From positions 6,535,061-6,599,060 of the forward strand of contig CM038912.1 of assembly GCA_021904315.1 (NCBI GenBank): a stretch of 64,000 nt of DNA. Reading direction: 5' to 3'. The position numbers and the translations under genes were made by a program. Positions 1-10,471 of the stretch are shown here, one piece after another. Within the stretch, counting starts at the first letter, position 1, and every line of letters begins with the position of its first letter. Below the pieces are notes generated by a model, which ran no database searches, was not told the origin of the DNA, and saw only the letters and a program-made list of their open reading frames with translations. This stretch comes from Sphagnum magellanicum. Its lineage: Eukaryota > Streptophyta > Sphagnopsida > Sphagnales > Sphagnaceae.

Positions 1-1258
1 GTTCAAGGTCTATCAAAACAAAAAAAATGATCTTGTCATTGGAAATGTTTGTAAAATATGTACCACCAACGGTGAAGATTTTGATGAGGTTATGTCAATT
101 GTTCAAGTGTGTATTAGTAAACATTCATGACCTCAAAGATGTACCTATCCCAACAATAATCAACCATGGTAGATGAGCTTGCCCAAGAAGAACTAATTAG
201 GTAGAGGTGCATGTTGAATAAGAATTAGTTGTATTTCAAGAACTACTGAAAAGGATTTTGTGTTGATGTAATTAAATCAAGAAGAACAAGGAAGGAAAAC
301 ATATGCTAGTACAATGCTCCAATATTATACCATTGAACATGAAGAGGTAAACATTTTTATGGAGGCTATCATCAACAAGGGCACTTAAAAGGGTAAGAAG
401 TCAACATGAAACTTGATGTCTAACTGAATTTGGTGGACATTGATGAGAAGGAACCATTGAAAAACATACAACCATAAATGCATCTACTAAAGGACATGTT
501 GTTGAAAGAATGCCCATTAATGTTAGGATTGTTGAAATCACCAAAAGGGAACTTACCAATAGGAAAATTGAAAAAAAAAAAATTGCTAAATAGCTTGCAA
601 TTACAATTTGGGAAGAAGAGTTGATGGATGATATATTCATTGACCAAAAGGAGTCTAGGAGGCACATATCATTGAAATGGTATATTTATATGCTAAGAAG
701 GCAAAAACTTGGAGGAGTTAATTTTTTAAAAGTTAGGATCTTTCCTTATAAATGGAGAAATTATAAAAATGAAATTTTTAATGGAACATTTGCACATGAC
801 AAGCCTCGTGTTGATATAATCGAATTTGAAGCACATTGACAGTAATGGGAGAAAAATGTGGGTTTAGTCATCCACTAAAAGCTTTAAAATAGGAAAATAT
901 GGAATTAAAACGATGCATCCATAAACCATAGGAATAAATTAAGGCAACATATGAAGTAAAACATTAACTATTAAAGGCGTTGAAATTAACAAAAGAATTA
1001 ACAAACACAAAGGAAAAAGTAATCATGAAGTTAACTATTCCATTGGAGACAATAGAGAGGAAAAACAATGAATGGTTTGCAAAAAGGGAGAAGTACAAAT
1101 TAAAAAGACTCAAGATGAGCAACTTACAACTCTAATTAAAGCAAAAATAATATTGGATCCAAATTAAATACATTCATTGGAGAAAGTAAAAACAAAATTA
1201 GATGCAAAAGTTGTGACATTAGAGAAAGTAAAGACAACATTGCATGCAACAATACAAA
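1..1258. other. Decayed coding-like DNA, unidentified
   Basis: AT-rich DNA with short open stretches broken by many stops. One fragment at 621-839 (plus) is 72 residues and basic; I do not recognise it. At the right end (1,179-1,268, plus) two 42-bp tandem units encode heptad-like peptide (LEKVKTKLDAKVVT, then LEKVKTTLHATIQT), which would form a short coiled coil. The stop follows exactly where module B begins. This is most simply the decayed end of a transposon or gene CDS; no function can be assigned. Confidence 0.35.
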
Positions 1259-2765
1259 CATTAGAAATATAAAAGGTTGTATTTTTTAAACATTGTTACA
1301 ATTCATGGTTTTTTAAACTAGGTTTTATAATAAAAAAATACCCAAAATGACAAGCATAAAAAAATCACCTTGTCAATTTCGACCTTATAATTTTGGCTAG
1401 TAGATAATGGACCATTGACTAGGTCAAATTTATGCCTAAATTTAAATTATTTATTGGATTATCATTTTAAAATTAATATATAAGTAAATAAAAATACGTA
1501 AATAAAAAATAGGTCTGAATATGTTAAAAAAACACTTAGGTGGGTAAGTGATAACCTAGCCTAATCTAACCCAACTTAACATAACCTCACTTCACCTCAC
1601 TGGACTACCTTAATTTAGCCTACTTACTTTAGTTCTTTAAACATGCACATAGGTTTTCATATATAAAGAACTAAACCCCAAACTTTTAAAATGATAAACC
1701 AAGGCTTTATTAACAAACTACATCATGAAAGATGTTCAACTTTCATCAAGTTTTTATTTCACACATTTATTTCACATCATTAAACATAATGACTTAACTT
1801 AGGCAACACTTGATGGCTAAAATTAGGTTAAACCTAATGGTTAAATCAAGTGGCTAACTTAACATGGCTTAATCTAGTGACTAAACATAATGATTAAACC
1901 TTGTATAAACATTAGCTAAACCTAGTGCCTAAACATAATGATTAAACCTTGTATAAACATTAGCTAAACCTAGTGCCTAAACATAATGGTTAAACCTAGG
2001 TTAAAACTATTGGATAAATTTAGTGATTAAACTTAAGCTATACCTAATGGCTCAACTTAGGTTAAACCTAATGGCCAGATCTACTAATTAAACTTAATTT
2101 AAATCTAATGGTTAAAATTTGGCTAAAATTTGGGTAAAAATTTAATGATTAAACCCAATGGTTACACCTAGTCGCTAATTTAAGTAGGTAAGTGGGTGGG
2201 TTGGTATGTAGTATGTACGTAAGTAGGTAAATAAATGAACAAGTTGTACAATGTGACAAAATATTGATAGGTAGGTAGGTGGATGGGTAATAGGTAGGTC
2301 AATAAATAATTAAGTAAATAGGTGGATGAATTAAATAGGAGATAAATACATAAGGTAACAAACCATGTCACATTTGATTAAAAAACATTGGTCATCTTGA
2401 CTAAATGTTCCACTTGACTAAATACCGGTTGTACAACTTGACTAAATGTATCTAGTCAAATAAACCAATATAGTAAAATTGATTAGTTAAAAATACACAT
2501 GTCATTTAGACCTTTGACCTTTAATCAAAATGTACATGTTCATTAATAAAAAATGACAAATTGATCAACTTGAACCTTTTTAAAAACCATGATTTATAAT
2601 AGTGAAAGTAAGATACTTCAATGATGTTAAATTAGGCTAGGTTGGGTTAAGCCAAAATAATGCCTACTTGCCTAAGGGCCTTTTTCAACCTACTTACCTA
2701 TTAATTATTATTTTTTAAATCCAAAAAATATTTTAATTTAGGTATAAATTTGATTCAATTAAATG
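1259..2765 (+). repeat. Module B copy 1 (5' half only)
   Basis: Collinear with 19,799-21,240 and, from about 1,740 on, with 37,580-38,450. It starts at the same TTAGAAAxATAAAAGGTT sequence as the copy at 19,799 and shows only scattered substitutions. It contains iterated GGTTAAACCTAATGG-like motifs (1,790-2,170) and GTAGG/AAGT-rich low-complexity DNA (2,180-2,350). It stops abruptly at about 2,765, where module A begins; in the 19,799 copy the sequence instead continues into a Gypsy protease relic. No coding potential. Confidence 0.8.
1882..1977 (+). repeat. 48-bp perfect tandem duplication
   Basis: Two consecutive identical 48-bp units (1,882-1,929 and 1,930-1,977). The homologous place in the module B copy near 20,412-20,462 has one unit, so the duplication is private to this copy. 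Confidence 0.85.
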
Positions 2766-3061
2766 GTTGAGTGGAACCTTCGTTGGCATGAGCCCTTTCT
2801 TACAACAGATGAAATGTCTATTTACAGCATCATTTATTTTCACCCGGTTGGACATTTATTTTAGTAAACCAACAAGTCATCCATATCACAAATGGAACAT
2901 TCATGAAGAAGAACCAACCTATGAACAAATGAAACAGACGATGGGCATATTATGGATTTGAAAATTGGCTGCCTATTGCCCATTCTGCCTGGCCAGCCCT
3001 CATCACACACAGTAACTCAGGAGGCTGGATAGGGTTTCCTTGAATTTTATTATGTAAGTAA

Positions 3062-3645
3062 CTAGTTGGTAAACCCATTTTGCAAGCAAAATGATCAGGG
3101 GAAAAGTTTTATCAGGAGGTAGAAAGAAAACAAACGAAAGAAAAAAGGAAAACCCTAAACCCGGACACACCCAAGAGGATACCCATTACACTGAGTGATA
3201 CCCTGACACAGAGGGATACCCATTACACTGAGTGATACCCATTGCGGACACACCAAGAGGATACCCATTACACTTAGTGACACCCTGACACTAAGTGATA
3301 CCCATTACACTGAGTGATACCCATTGTGGACACACCAAGAGGATACCCATTACACTTAGTGACACCCTGACACTAAGTGATACCCATTACACTGAGTGAT
3401 ACCCATACCGTGAGTGACTTTTCCTCTCACCGAAAGTTCTCTCAACCCACCCAAGAGTTTACCCATTGCACTGAGGGACCCTGTTTTCCTCACAAACAAA
3501 CCAGACACTGAGTGATACCCATCACACTGAGTGATACCCATTACCCTGAGTTTTCCAGCCAATAGGATATCGGACTGAGTTCCAGCCAATAGGATATCGG
3601 ACGGACGGACGGACGGACACACACCGATTCTTTTATATATAGAGA
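3062..3645 (-). mobile_element. Non-autonomous Helitron inserted in module A
   Basis: On the minus strand the element begins TCTCTATATATAAAAG and ends CTAG. Ten bases inside the CTAG end is a perfect 8-bp stem with a 2-base loop (3,076-3,093, CATTTTGC-AA-GCAAAATG), the canonical Helitron 3' hairpin. Insertion is between A (3,061) and T (3,646). Three related module A copies serve as controls. Those at about 35,120 (plus) and 43,735 (reverse) are uninterrupted and read AAGTAATAAG at the join, an exact A|T empty site with no target-site duplication; the more diverged copy at about 16,350 also lacks the insert. No Rep/helicase is encoded, so it would depend on a partner in trans. Most of its length is a GATACCCATTACACTGAGT-type minisatellite. 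Confidence 0.93.
3163..3410. repeat. 82-bp higher-order minisatellite
   Basis: Three units of 82-83 bp start at 3,163, 3,246 and 3,328 with GGACACACC. Each is built of 18-20-bp sub-repeats on the theme GATACCCATTACACTGAGT. Degenerate sub-repeats continue to about 3,550, followed by a duplicated CCAGCCAATAGGATATCGGAC and a GGAC tetranucleotide run (about 3,600-3,617). The whole array lies inside the Helitron. Confidence 0.85.
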
Positions 3646-4380
3646 TAAGCATTTGAAGGGTAGCTGATTATCAGCCGCTATTGATCTGAAGCTATCTGAA
3701 CCATTGATCTACCGATTGACCTTTAGGTTTTTGGGCAGGAGAGGAGGTATTTGCAGGAGGGCAGGCAGCAAGTTGCCTTCCACCAGGACCTCCCCAAAGT
3801 GGCCCCATGCCACTTTCGGAAACTCGTCAGCCAAATGCATTGGGTCAAGCAGTATGGGTAGGTACCTTTTCCATTGGTCTGTTGTGTTTGTGTAAAGAAT
3901 TAACAGCATATTTTAGTGTTTGTTGAGGCCACAGTATGCATAAAATTTCTGCCTCAACAAAAAATGGCACCTCCCCTCTAAGGTTCCTCCTCTCATCTCA
4001 AATGAGGTTCATTTCTAAGCAATACAAATAAATTGTACTGATTCTTTACAGCAGGTAAGGATCAGTGCTTCTTTTTTAAAAAATCAACATGTTTGAATTT
4101 CTTTTTAAACAGGAAAAAAATTAGTTGAATTTACACTTTAAAAAATCCAAAAATTTCCCGATTTCTTTGTCAAAAATGGCGAAATTTGGCCAGAAGAAAA
4201 AGACACTGGTAAGGATCTGGAATGGGCTTTCGTGGGAATTCAGGTCCAGTGCTTGGCTGTGCATTGCACGCGTCCCTCATTCTCACGTACCTGAGGTGGA
4301 GCCAAGGGACTCTTGCTTATTCCAAAACTCTCCTCCTCTTATGGCATTATTGAGCACGAAAACCAATACAATTCTTGTCC

Positions 4381-4425
4381 CATGATACCTAGCAAGTATC
4401 CGTCAGGTACCTGCCAGGTATCATG
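4381..4425. repeat. 45-bp near-perfect palindrome in module A
   Basis: CATGATACCT at the left edge pairs with AGGTATCATG at the right edge, and an inner CAGGTACCTG is itself palindromic. The same palindrome is kept at about 35,860-35,904, 42,946-42,991 (reverse) and, less well, 17,199-17,243. It could form a cruciform or an RNA hairpin; function unknown. Confidence 0.7.
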
Positions 4426-6060
4426 AGAAAAAACAAAAAACAACCTGAGCATTTTTGAAAATTGGAATGGGTGTGCCCATATTAAGCTTTTAAAAAATGT
4501 TAGATTTGAACTCAAAGACCCTCATTTACTCCAAGCATACAATATTTGTAACATTTAAAAATAGTCTAAATGGATTTTGGGAATTTTTACCATGGTATTG
4601 ATGTGGGTGCTGGTTTCACCCAAGGCCTCGAGCTGTAGTTAGGGGGGGCCAAGGTGAATCAGAACCTACACTGGCACCTTCACCTGGGATTGGCTCTGAG
4701 CAGTAGAGCGGAGCTATGTACCCTAGCCTGACTGATCCCAGTTCACATCTTACAAAATGTAGGCCAATATCTAAAGAGGTAGGTAGCAAGCTCCACTATG
4801 GACACTAATTTATAAGACCTTTGGTGTCCCTCACCTTGCCTTGATCAAGTAGATGGCCTTCTCCAGCCTCTACATACAGGAGCAAGGTCAATAAAACCAA
4901 GTCCTTAACACAGGTTTTGAATTAGCTTTTTGCCTACAGAACATGGGTGTCATAAGGATCACAATTTGGTCATTAGATGAAAACATGTATATTTCATCTA
5001 AACGTGTATTTATACTTTAGTATTTTACTTGGGAATATAACAATTTGATTTGAGAGCTAACTGCAGCATTAGATGAAACAATTCCATGGTCGCACAATTG
5101 TCGAGAAGGTTGCAAGGGATTTTATAGGAACAATATTCAATAGGCCTTTTTTGAAGTGTTTATTTCTTCTTGATTTTATTATGTAGCATGAGTGGTAAAC
5201 CTATCATCTAGCTTAGAGGCCCATCAATGTTTAGCTGTATTTTGTTTACTTTGTTGGAGAGGTGAAATCTGAACTATGCATGTGAAGAAGTGGTCAAGCA
5301 TTCCCAGTAAATTTACTTGCCCATCAAGGCCGCATCAAGAACAAGAAAGCCATTTTTTGGCATAAAAATGCTTCCGAAAAGCTTGAAATTTTTTAAAACA
5401 TTTGATTGATGATGATGTTCGAGCTAGCCATTTCCAGAACCAAACCCCATACACTGTCTTCTACCTAGCATGAACAGAAATCGTTAGTAAATCATTAAGA
5501 AAAGTTTCACGGATGTAATTATCCCCTCTGAACTTTATTACTTTACTTAGTGAAAGGCAAATCAGAAGTATAGTGGCCATTTGACTAAGAAGTGCAACCA
5601 AGTGGAGAGTTTTTCAAGGATGCAAGGTACTACCTATCCAAAAATTAGAAGTTTTCACTAGCAAAACTATTGGCCTCGACTGGACCCTCAAATTCATGAA
5701 GAGCCTCAAAGTTGCTCCTTACCCTATACATGTTACTTGGTAAAAGGAGTTCAAGGAAAATTAGAGGACCAAGGGGTCAAAGCCATTTACCAGCGTATGA
5801 TGAAATCCATAAATTCTAAATCTTACCCATCATTCCAAATGCATAATAACCTTGGGAGAAGGCGCTCCCCTTGTACAAAGGATGTTTCAGGTTTTGAAAT
5901 GCCCACTATACGTTTGGAGGGCCCAACCGGAAGAGATTGTTCCATGTCCTTAGATACTCAATTACTACATTGATTAATGCCCTGGCAACATGATATTACA
6001 CCATGAACCTCAGGCTCTACCCTTCCTTCACAAGGTGTAATGCCTTGCACAAAATATTTT

Positions 6061-7140
6061 CTAAATCCATTAAATGAAACATAGGTTGACCTATTACAAT
6101 CACCATCCAAATGACTAATGAAGAGCACAAAGTAGACTCAAGGCCTAAAATTCGTAATAAGTCTTCATGATGTCAAAATGTGCAAATTTTTCTTTGATTT
6201 TGTTTATGGTGTTATCAAACCAATTACCATATGATGTGTAGCCTAGCTATCAAAAAACATTTCCTAACATGAAATGTGGGGTTTGTAGAAGCTTTGTGAA
6301 CAAACAAGCTAGTTAAGCAAGCCAATTCACTTGCAAACTAAGTACCCATGATTATTTTAGTGTGGGAAAGGTGTCTTTCCAAGGACCCAATAAAGCCTGA
6401 CACAACTAAACCAAACCTAAGATAACAAGTAGTTATACTATGACAAACAAAGGCCTAAATTATTTCTCACCAAAACAAGTAATAATGCACCATACTAACA
6501 AGAAAGAAACCAAAGTCGCCTTTAAAATAGTCTACTACTACAATAACAAAAAGCATAGATTTTTTACCACATGTTGCCTAGAGATGAGAGTGAGGCAACA
6601 TTACAAGTGCAAATATAAAGATGGAAACAACAAGCTAGCATAACTATAGTAGTACAATAAGCAAATAATATGAAAACTTGAGGAAACAAACAAGAAATAA
6701 ACAAATATTAACTATTGCAATAATGGAGGAGGGCAAGGTAATAGGGTGCAAAGTACAACAACTCTAATAAGAAGGAAGGGATAGTAGTTCTGAAAACCAA
6801 ATTCAAATGCCAAATGTGTTCAGAATATACTGGTGTTTAATTCTATCTTGTGTTAAGCAATGTGAGCTGGTATTCTCTTCAAGTACTTGTAGCTCCGAGC
6901 AAACACATCTTTATATTCCTTGAATAGGTTCTCAATCGTTGTGACTACTACAAAATCAAAATTGTCAATGACTTTAAAGTACTATGGCTCTTCCTAAGTC
7001 CCCATTGTGAGCTTCCTAACCTATGCATCATGTGTCAAAGTCCATTTTACAACTTGCATTTCATATATTTTATCCCTTACAACTACTTCATCTATTATGG
7101 TAAAAGGAAACACAATCATATAGACAGGGAATGTTAGTTT
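6061..7140 (-). pseudogene. Decayed Ty3/Gypsy pol fragment (start of RT)
   Basis: Reading the minus strand between about 6,950 and 6,838 gives a peptide with EYKDVFA, SYKYLKRIP and HKIELN. This is the conserved segment just N-terminal to Gypsy reverse transcriptase (EYxDVFAWSYxDL.GI....HxI.L). A TAA stop sits before HKIELN. The region is the reverse complement of about 40,230-41,330 in the inverted-repeat spacer, and its pol part matches 23,030-23,330. Homology fades beyond about 7,095. Function lost. Confidence 0.75.
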
Positions 7141-8919
7141 TTTGTGTTACACATGAAATTTTCTTTGCAATCTTAGAGATATGTTATATGCTTCCTTGAA
7201 GGAATATATAGTTATAACAATGTTATTATAGGTAAATGTTTCAGCCTTTTCCCAATTAGTTCCCAACCTTGACGTTGCCACAAAAGATGAGGCTATAACT
7301 AAAATACATGGAGGACCACAAATGATCATGTCAAAACTTCAACATCTTAATGGAAATGCCAATCAAAAATTTCATATTCACACAAACACTACTTCAAATG
7401 GAAGCCCGACATGGAATCCTGATGAGTTGGCCAAACATATGGTTGTTCAAGATTCATCTGAGGTTTTCAAGCACCCCAAAGCATGACCGATGACATTATA
7501 TAAGGTTCATAAAGTTGGTGCAACCTTTGATAAATTATACATCAATGCTATGTGAAATCCAACTTTTGTATCGTCCATTTGAATTATTTTAATAGCAACA
7601 ATGACTGTGCCTTTGATTGGAAGTTTGATGCATGGACTATATTATTTCTCAATTCCAATTAATTATGTGTGAACTAATTATCTAGATATCTTATCTTATT
7701 TCATGAATCAGAAACTTAATAGAAAGGTAGCAAAAGCGTTGGAGGAACACAATGTCAATAGTTTGGAAACAAGTTGGGGGGGGAAGATTTGCCACACATG
7801 GGTTCAACCATTGCAACAATACTTGGGCACACCACAAGAATTTGTACATCAACTTCACCTTTCCCATTTTCCATAATCAATTTTCCAACTTAACGAGTTT
7901 ACCAAGTGTTGTTAAAGAAGGAGCTTGTGTTAGGAGGGAAAAAAACAAGGATGTATGTTTTAAAAAATATTTATTTGTTTGTTTATCATGTTTAATGTAT
8001 AGGCCTTGTGTGTATGCAACAAAGTTCCTTTTGGATAAAAGCGCAATAAGTAATTTGTTTTGCAAACTAAAAGGTTTGTTGGATAGGAGGAAGAACTCAA
8101 GCAACGATGGCTTACAAATGATGAATATGGAACTCCAAAACATGCCCCTAACACATCAATTGATGCCATTAATCATAACAAGGCTACTATGACATTTTCA
8201 AAAGACGCAACTACAAAAGCCAACCCTTCAATTCATTTGGTTGACAATCATGAAAGTGGTGGACATGCACAAAATGCAATTGTTCATACCAAAATCAATG
8301 CTAACTCAAAGAAACATAATGTTATATCTTCCATAGCCAAAACTAAACCACCAAAGAAGTGTGGCCACCAACTTTCAATGTGGTATCAACATGTGGTAAC
8401 ACATGTAAGGTGTGTACCTGCAAAAAAATCTAATGGCAAGGCATGCTATGATATTGGAACAAAAGGTTTTTTTTTTTTTTTTTTAATTTTTTAAATTGAT
8501 AAATTGCATTTGCAAGCACTTTGCAAATGCAACTAGAAAAGAATTTAATAAAACAACTATTAAATGTGCTATTATATGAAGGACATTTTAGAGTATTTGA
8601 AATGAAAAATAAATTTCAAGAATGTCATTAACTTGCAATAAATTGGTCCTTAAATGTGAAATTTTCATTTTTGTTATAAAAATATACTTGAACATTTGAG
8701 TTATTATACGTCTAAAATAATGTTTTCATGCTCTAAGAAAAGAGTTCTAAATTTGATTCATTTTCATTTAAAGATATTTGAGCAAAAGATGACTAATGTG
8801 GTATTCTTACCAAGAACCCATTAGATTTGTTTTTTAAATCCAAAAAATGTCATTGACAAGACAAGCATGCTAACAAGTCTTACTAGGTAGGTAAGACACC
8901 CTTGAATTTGTCACCTATA
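7141..8919. other. Anonymous region with decayed ORFs
   Basis: Open stretches occur on the plus strand (7,752-8,192 and 8,189-8,494, overlapping in different frames), but they lack a recognisable motif and have AT-rich composition like their surroundings. A run of at least 16 T lies at about 8,467-8,484. I see no paralogue in the window and no supportable gene. Confidence 0.3.
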
Positions 8920-9368
8920 TCTAATATATTAATTTAGCAAGTTTGTCAGTCAGTCAATCAGTGACAGGGCTATACCGAACTGACAGCTGATGGACCTGGC
9001 ACAAGTGTGAACAAGACCCAAATGATAGAGTCCAACTGTGGGCCGTTTGGGTGGTCTTCTTGTAGTGCAAACGTTTTCTTCTTGCTCTCCTCTCCCACTT
9101 ACATCTCTTCTCCCTCTCTCATACAGTGATGGGAAAGCATGCGTTCGTGCCCTATTGGGTACGATGGGAACATACTTTCTTTTCCTACGTGGCGAAACGG
9201 GCCATTCCAAGAAATAATTGACATAGTAATTTTGACGAGGAATTTCCCATAGTCATGACTTTCTGAAATGGCAGAATGTCGTTGAGCTTTAGGGTTTCAG
9301 GGGTCGTCATCAGGGGTCATTGCTACTTCAGTGTCGTGTCGTGCCTTGCAGGCACGAATTACCACTAG
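8920..9368 (+). mobile_element. Non-autonomous Helitron (copy a)
   Basis: Starts TCTAATATATTAATTTAGCA and ends CTAG, flanked by A (8,919) and T (9,369), the expected A|T insertion site. A 7-bp stem TCGTGCC/GGCACGA with loop TTGCA (about 9,339-9,357) lies 7 bases before CTAG. A TCAG-rich tract follows the 5' end. Both termini are shared with the 703-bp copy at 9,769-10,471. No protein is encoded. Confidence 0.85.
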
Positions 9369-9768
9369 TATATATATATATATATATCAATTTAATATCT
9401 AAAAATAGTTTTTCAAAAGGTTTATATGCTTAGGAAATATATGTTAGATCCTAACATTTTTTTCATTTTTATGAAGTTTAATCTACCCATATAAACAATT
9501 CCCTTTATTGAAACAAACATGGCAAAAACATGGAAGGAAAGCCTTATAGGTGGCAAGATAACAAAATGGCTACTTTAGATGTCCAAGGAACATTGATCCA
9601 AAGGGGAAAAACAAAGGCTACCACACATGTTTCATCAAAAGCAAACAAACAAAAAGTAAAGGCTAATGCAAATCCCACCCTATGAGAATCCAATCAGAAA
9701 GGCTCTAAGATTAATGTTACCCAACCCCATAAAAGAAAGCAACAAGGGTTCAAACTTGATGACACAAA

Positions 9769-10471
9769 TCTTATATATTAATTTAGCAAGTCAGTCAGTC
9801 AGTCAGTCAGTGACAGTGGGGCGGGGGGGGGGGGGGGGGGGGGGGTATGTCAGTTATTTCTTGGAATGGCTCGTTTTGCCATGTAGGAAAAAAAAGTACA
9901 TTCCCATCGTACCCAATAGGGCATGAACGCATGCTTTCCCATCACTGTGGGGCGCTTCTGTGAATGAATGAATGAATGAAAGATGCCCTCCGATTATCAT
10001 ACCGGGTATGCACCACTCACCTAGCGACTGCTTTTAAAAATTTTCAAACAATTGGTGTGGCTATATAACCACGGTTCCCAAATTTTCAAGAAAAAAAAAA
10101 GAAAGTCTAAGAACCAGTGCGTTTTTTTACCGGTTCTTTCGTAAAACCTCTGGTTCTTCTTTTGAAAGAACCGAAACCGGTGATTATTTGATTATGGGGA
10201 AAAAAATTCAAAGAACCGGAACCAACACTGGAACCAACCACCATTAGCGGGTTATTAGAAGGGTGGTTCTTACCATTCGTTCTCACGGTTCTCAAAAAAT
10301 CAATGAGCTAAAATATGGAACCGGCGGTTCTTCATATTTTTCCAATTTCCCATAGTCATGACTTTCTGAAATGGCAGAATGCCATTGAGCTTTAGGGTTT
10401 TAGGGGTCGTCATCAAGGGTCATTGCTGCTTCAGTGCTGTGTCATGCCTTGTAGGCACGGGTTACCACTAG
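9769..10471 (+). mobile_element. Non-autonomous Helitron (copy b)
   Basis: Starts TCTTATATATTAATTTAGCA, flanked by A at 9,768. Ends CTAG with T at 10,472. The pre-terminal hairpin is degraded relative to copy a (TGCC-TTGTA-GGCA core with one outer mismatch). The last ~130 bp (CCCATAGTCATGACTTTC to CTAG) match copy a directly, while a ~110-bp internal block (about 9,840-9,950) matches copy a (about 9,120-9,240) in reverse complement. A run of 23 G lies at 9,823-9,845. A private stretch (10,020-10,340) is rich in AGAACCGG-type motifs. Confidence 0.83.

Larger units (their letters stand above)
2766..6060 (+). repeat. Module A copy 0 (no SDR gene attached)
   Basis: Matches 34,830-37,579 (same strand), 41,263-44,010 (reverse) and, more diverged, 16,080-18,470. 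In the other three places an SDR gene lies immediately beyond the left-hand edge in this orientation; here that side is module B. It contains a Helitron (3,062-3,645) absent from the other copies. Short ORFs inside (for example 3,709-3,909 minus, 4,125-4,385 plus) recur in all copies, but they shift frame and carry stops, and I do not recognise them. The 3' tail continues smoothly into a Gypsy relic at 6,061-7,140. Confidence 0.8.

Noticed and set aside
1790-2170. Iterated CTAAACCTAATG motifs considered as interstitial telomere repeat.
   Set aside because: The motif lacks a regular 7-bp TTTAGGG period and is part of the widely copied module B.
2180-2371. Tyr/Leu/Pro-rich minus frames (also 20,632-20,826 and 37,796-38,021) resembling repeat proteins.
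   Set aside because: They are translations of GTAGGTAA-type low-complexity DNA in module B; the same DNA gives such peptides in several frames.
3356-3652. 98-codon minus frame.
   Set aside because: It is a translation of the minisatellite inside the Helitron, with repetitive GITQC-GYH peptides; not a gene.
9780-9812. TCAG repeats near the Helitron 5' end considered as a CRISPR-like or regulatory array.
   Set aside because: Simple tetranucleotide runs without spacers, in eukaryotic DNA and inside transposon ends.
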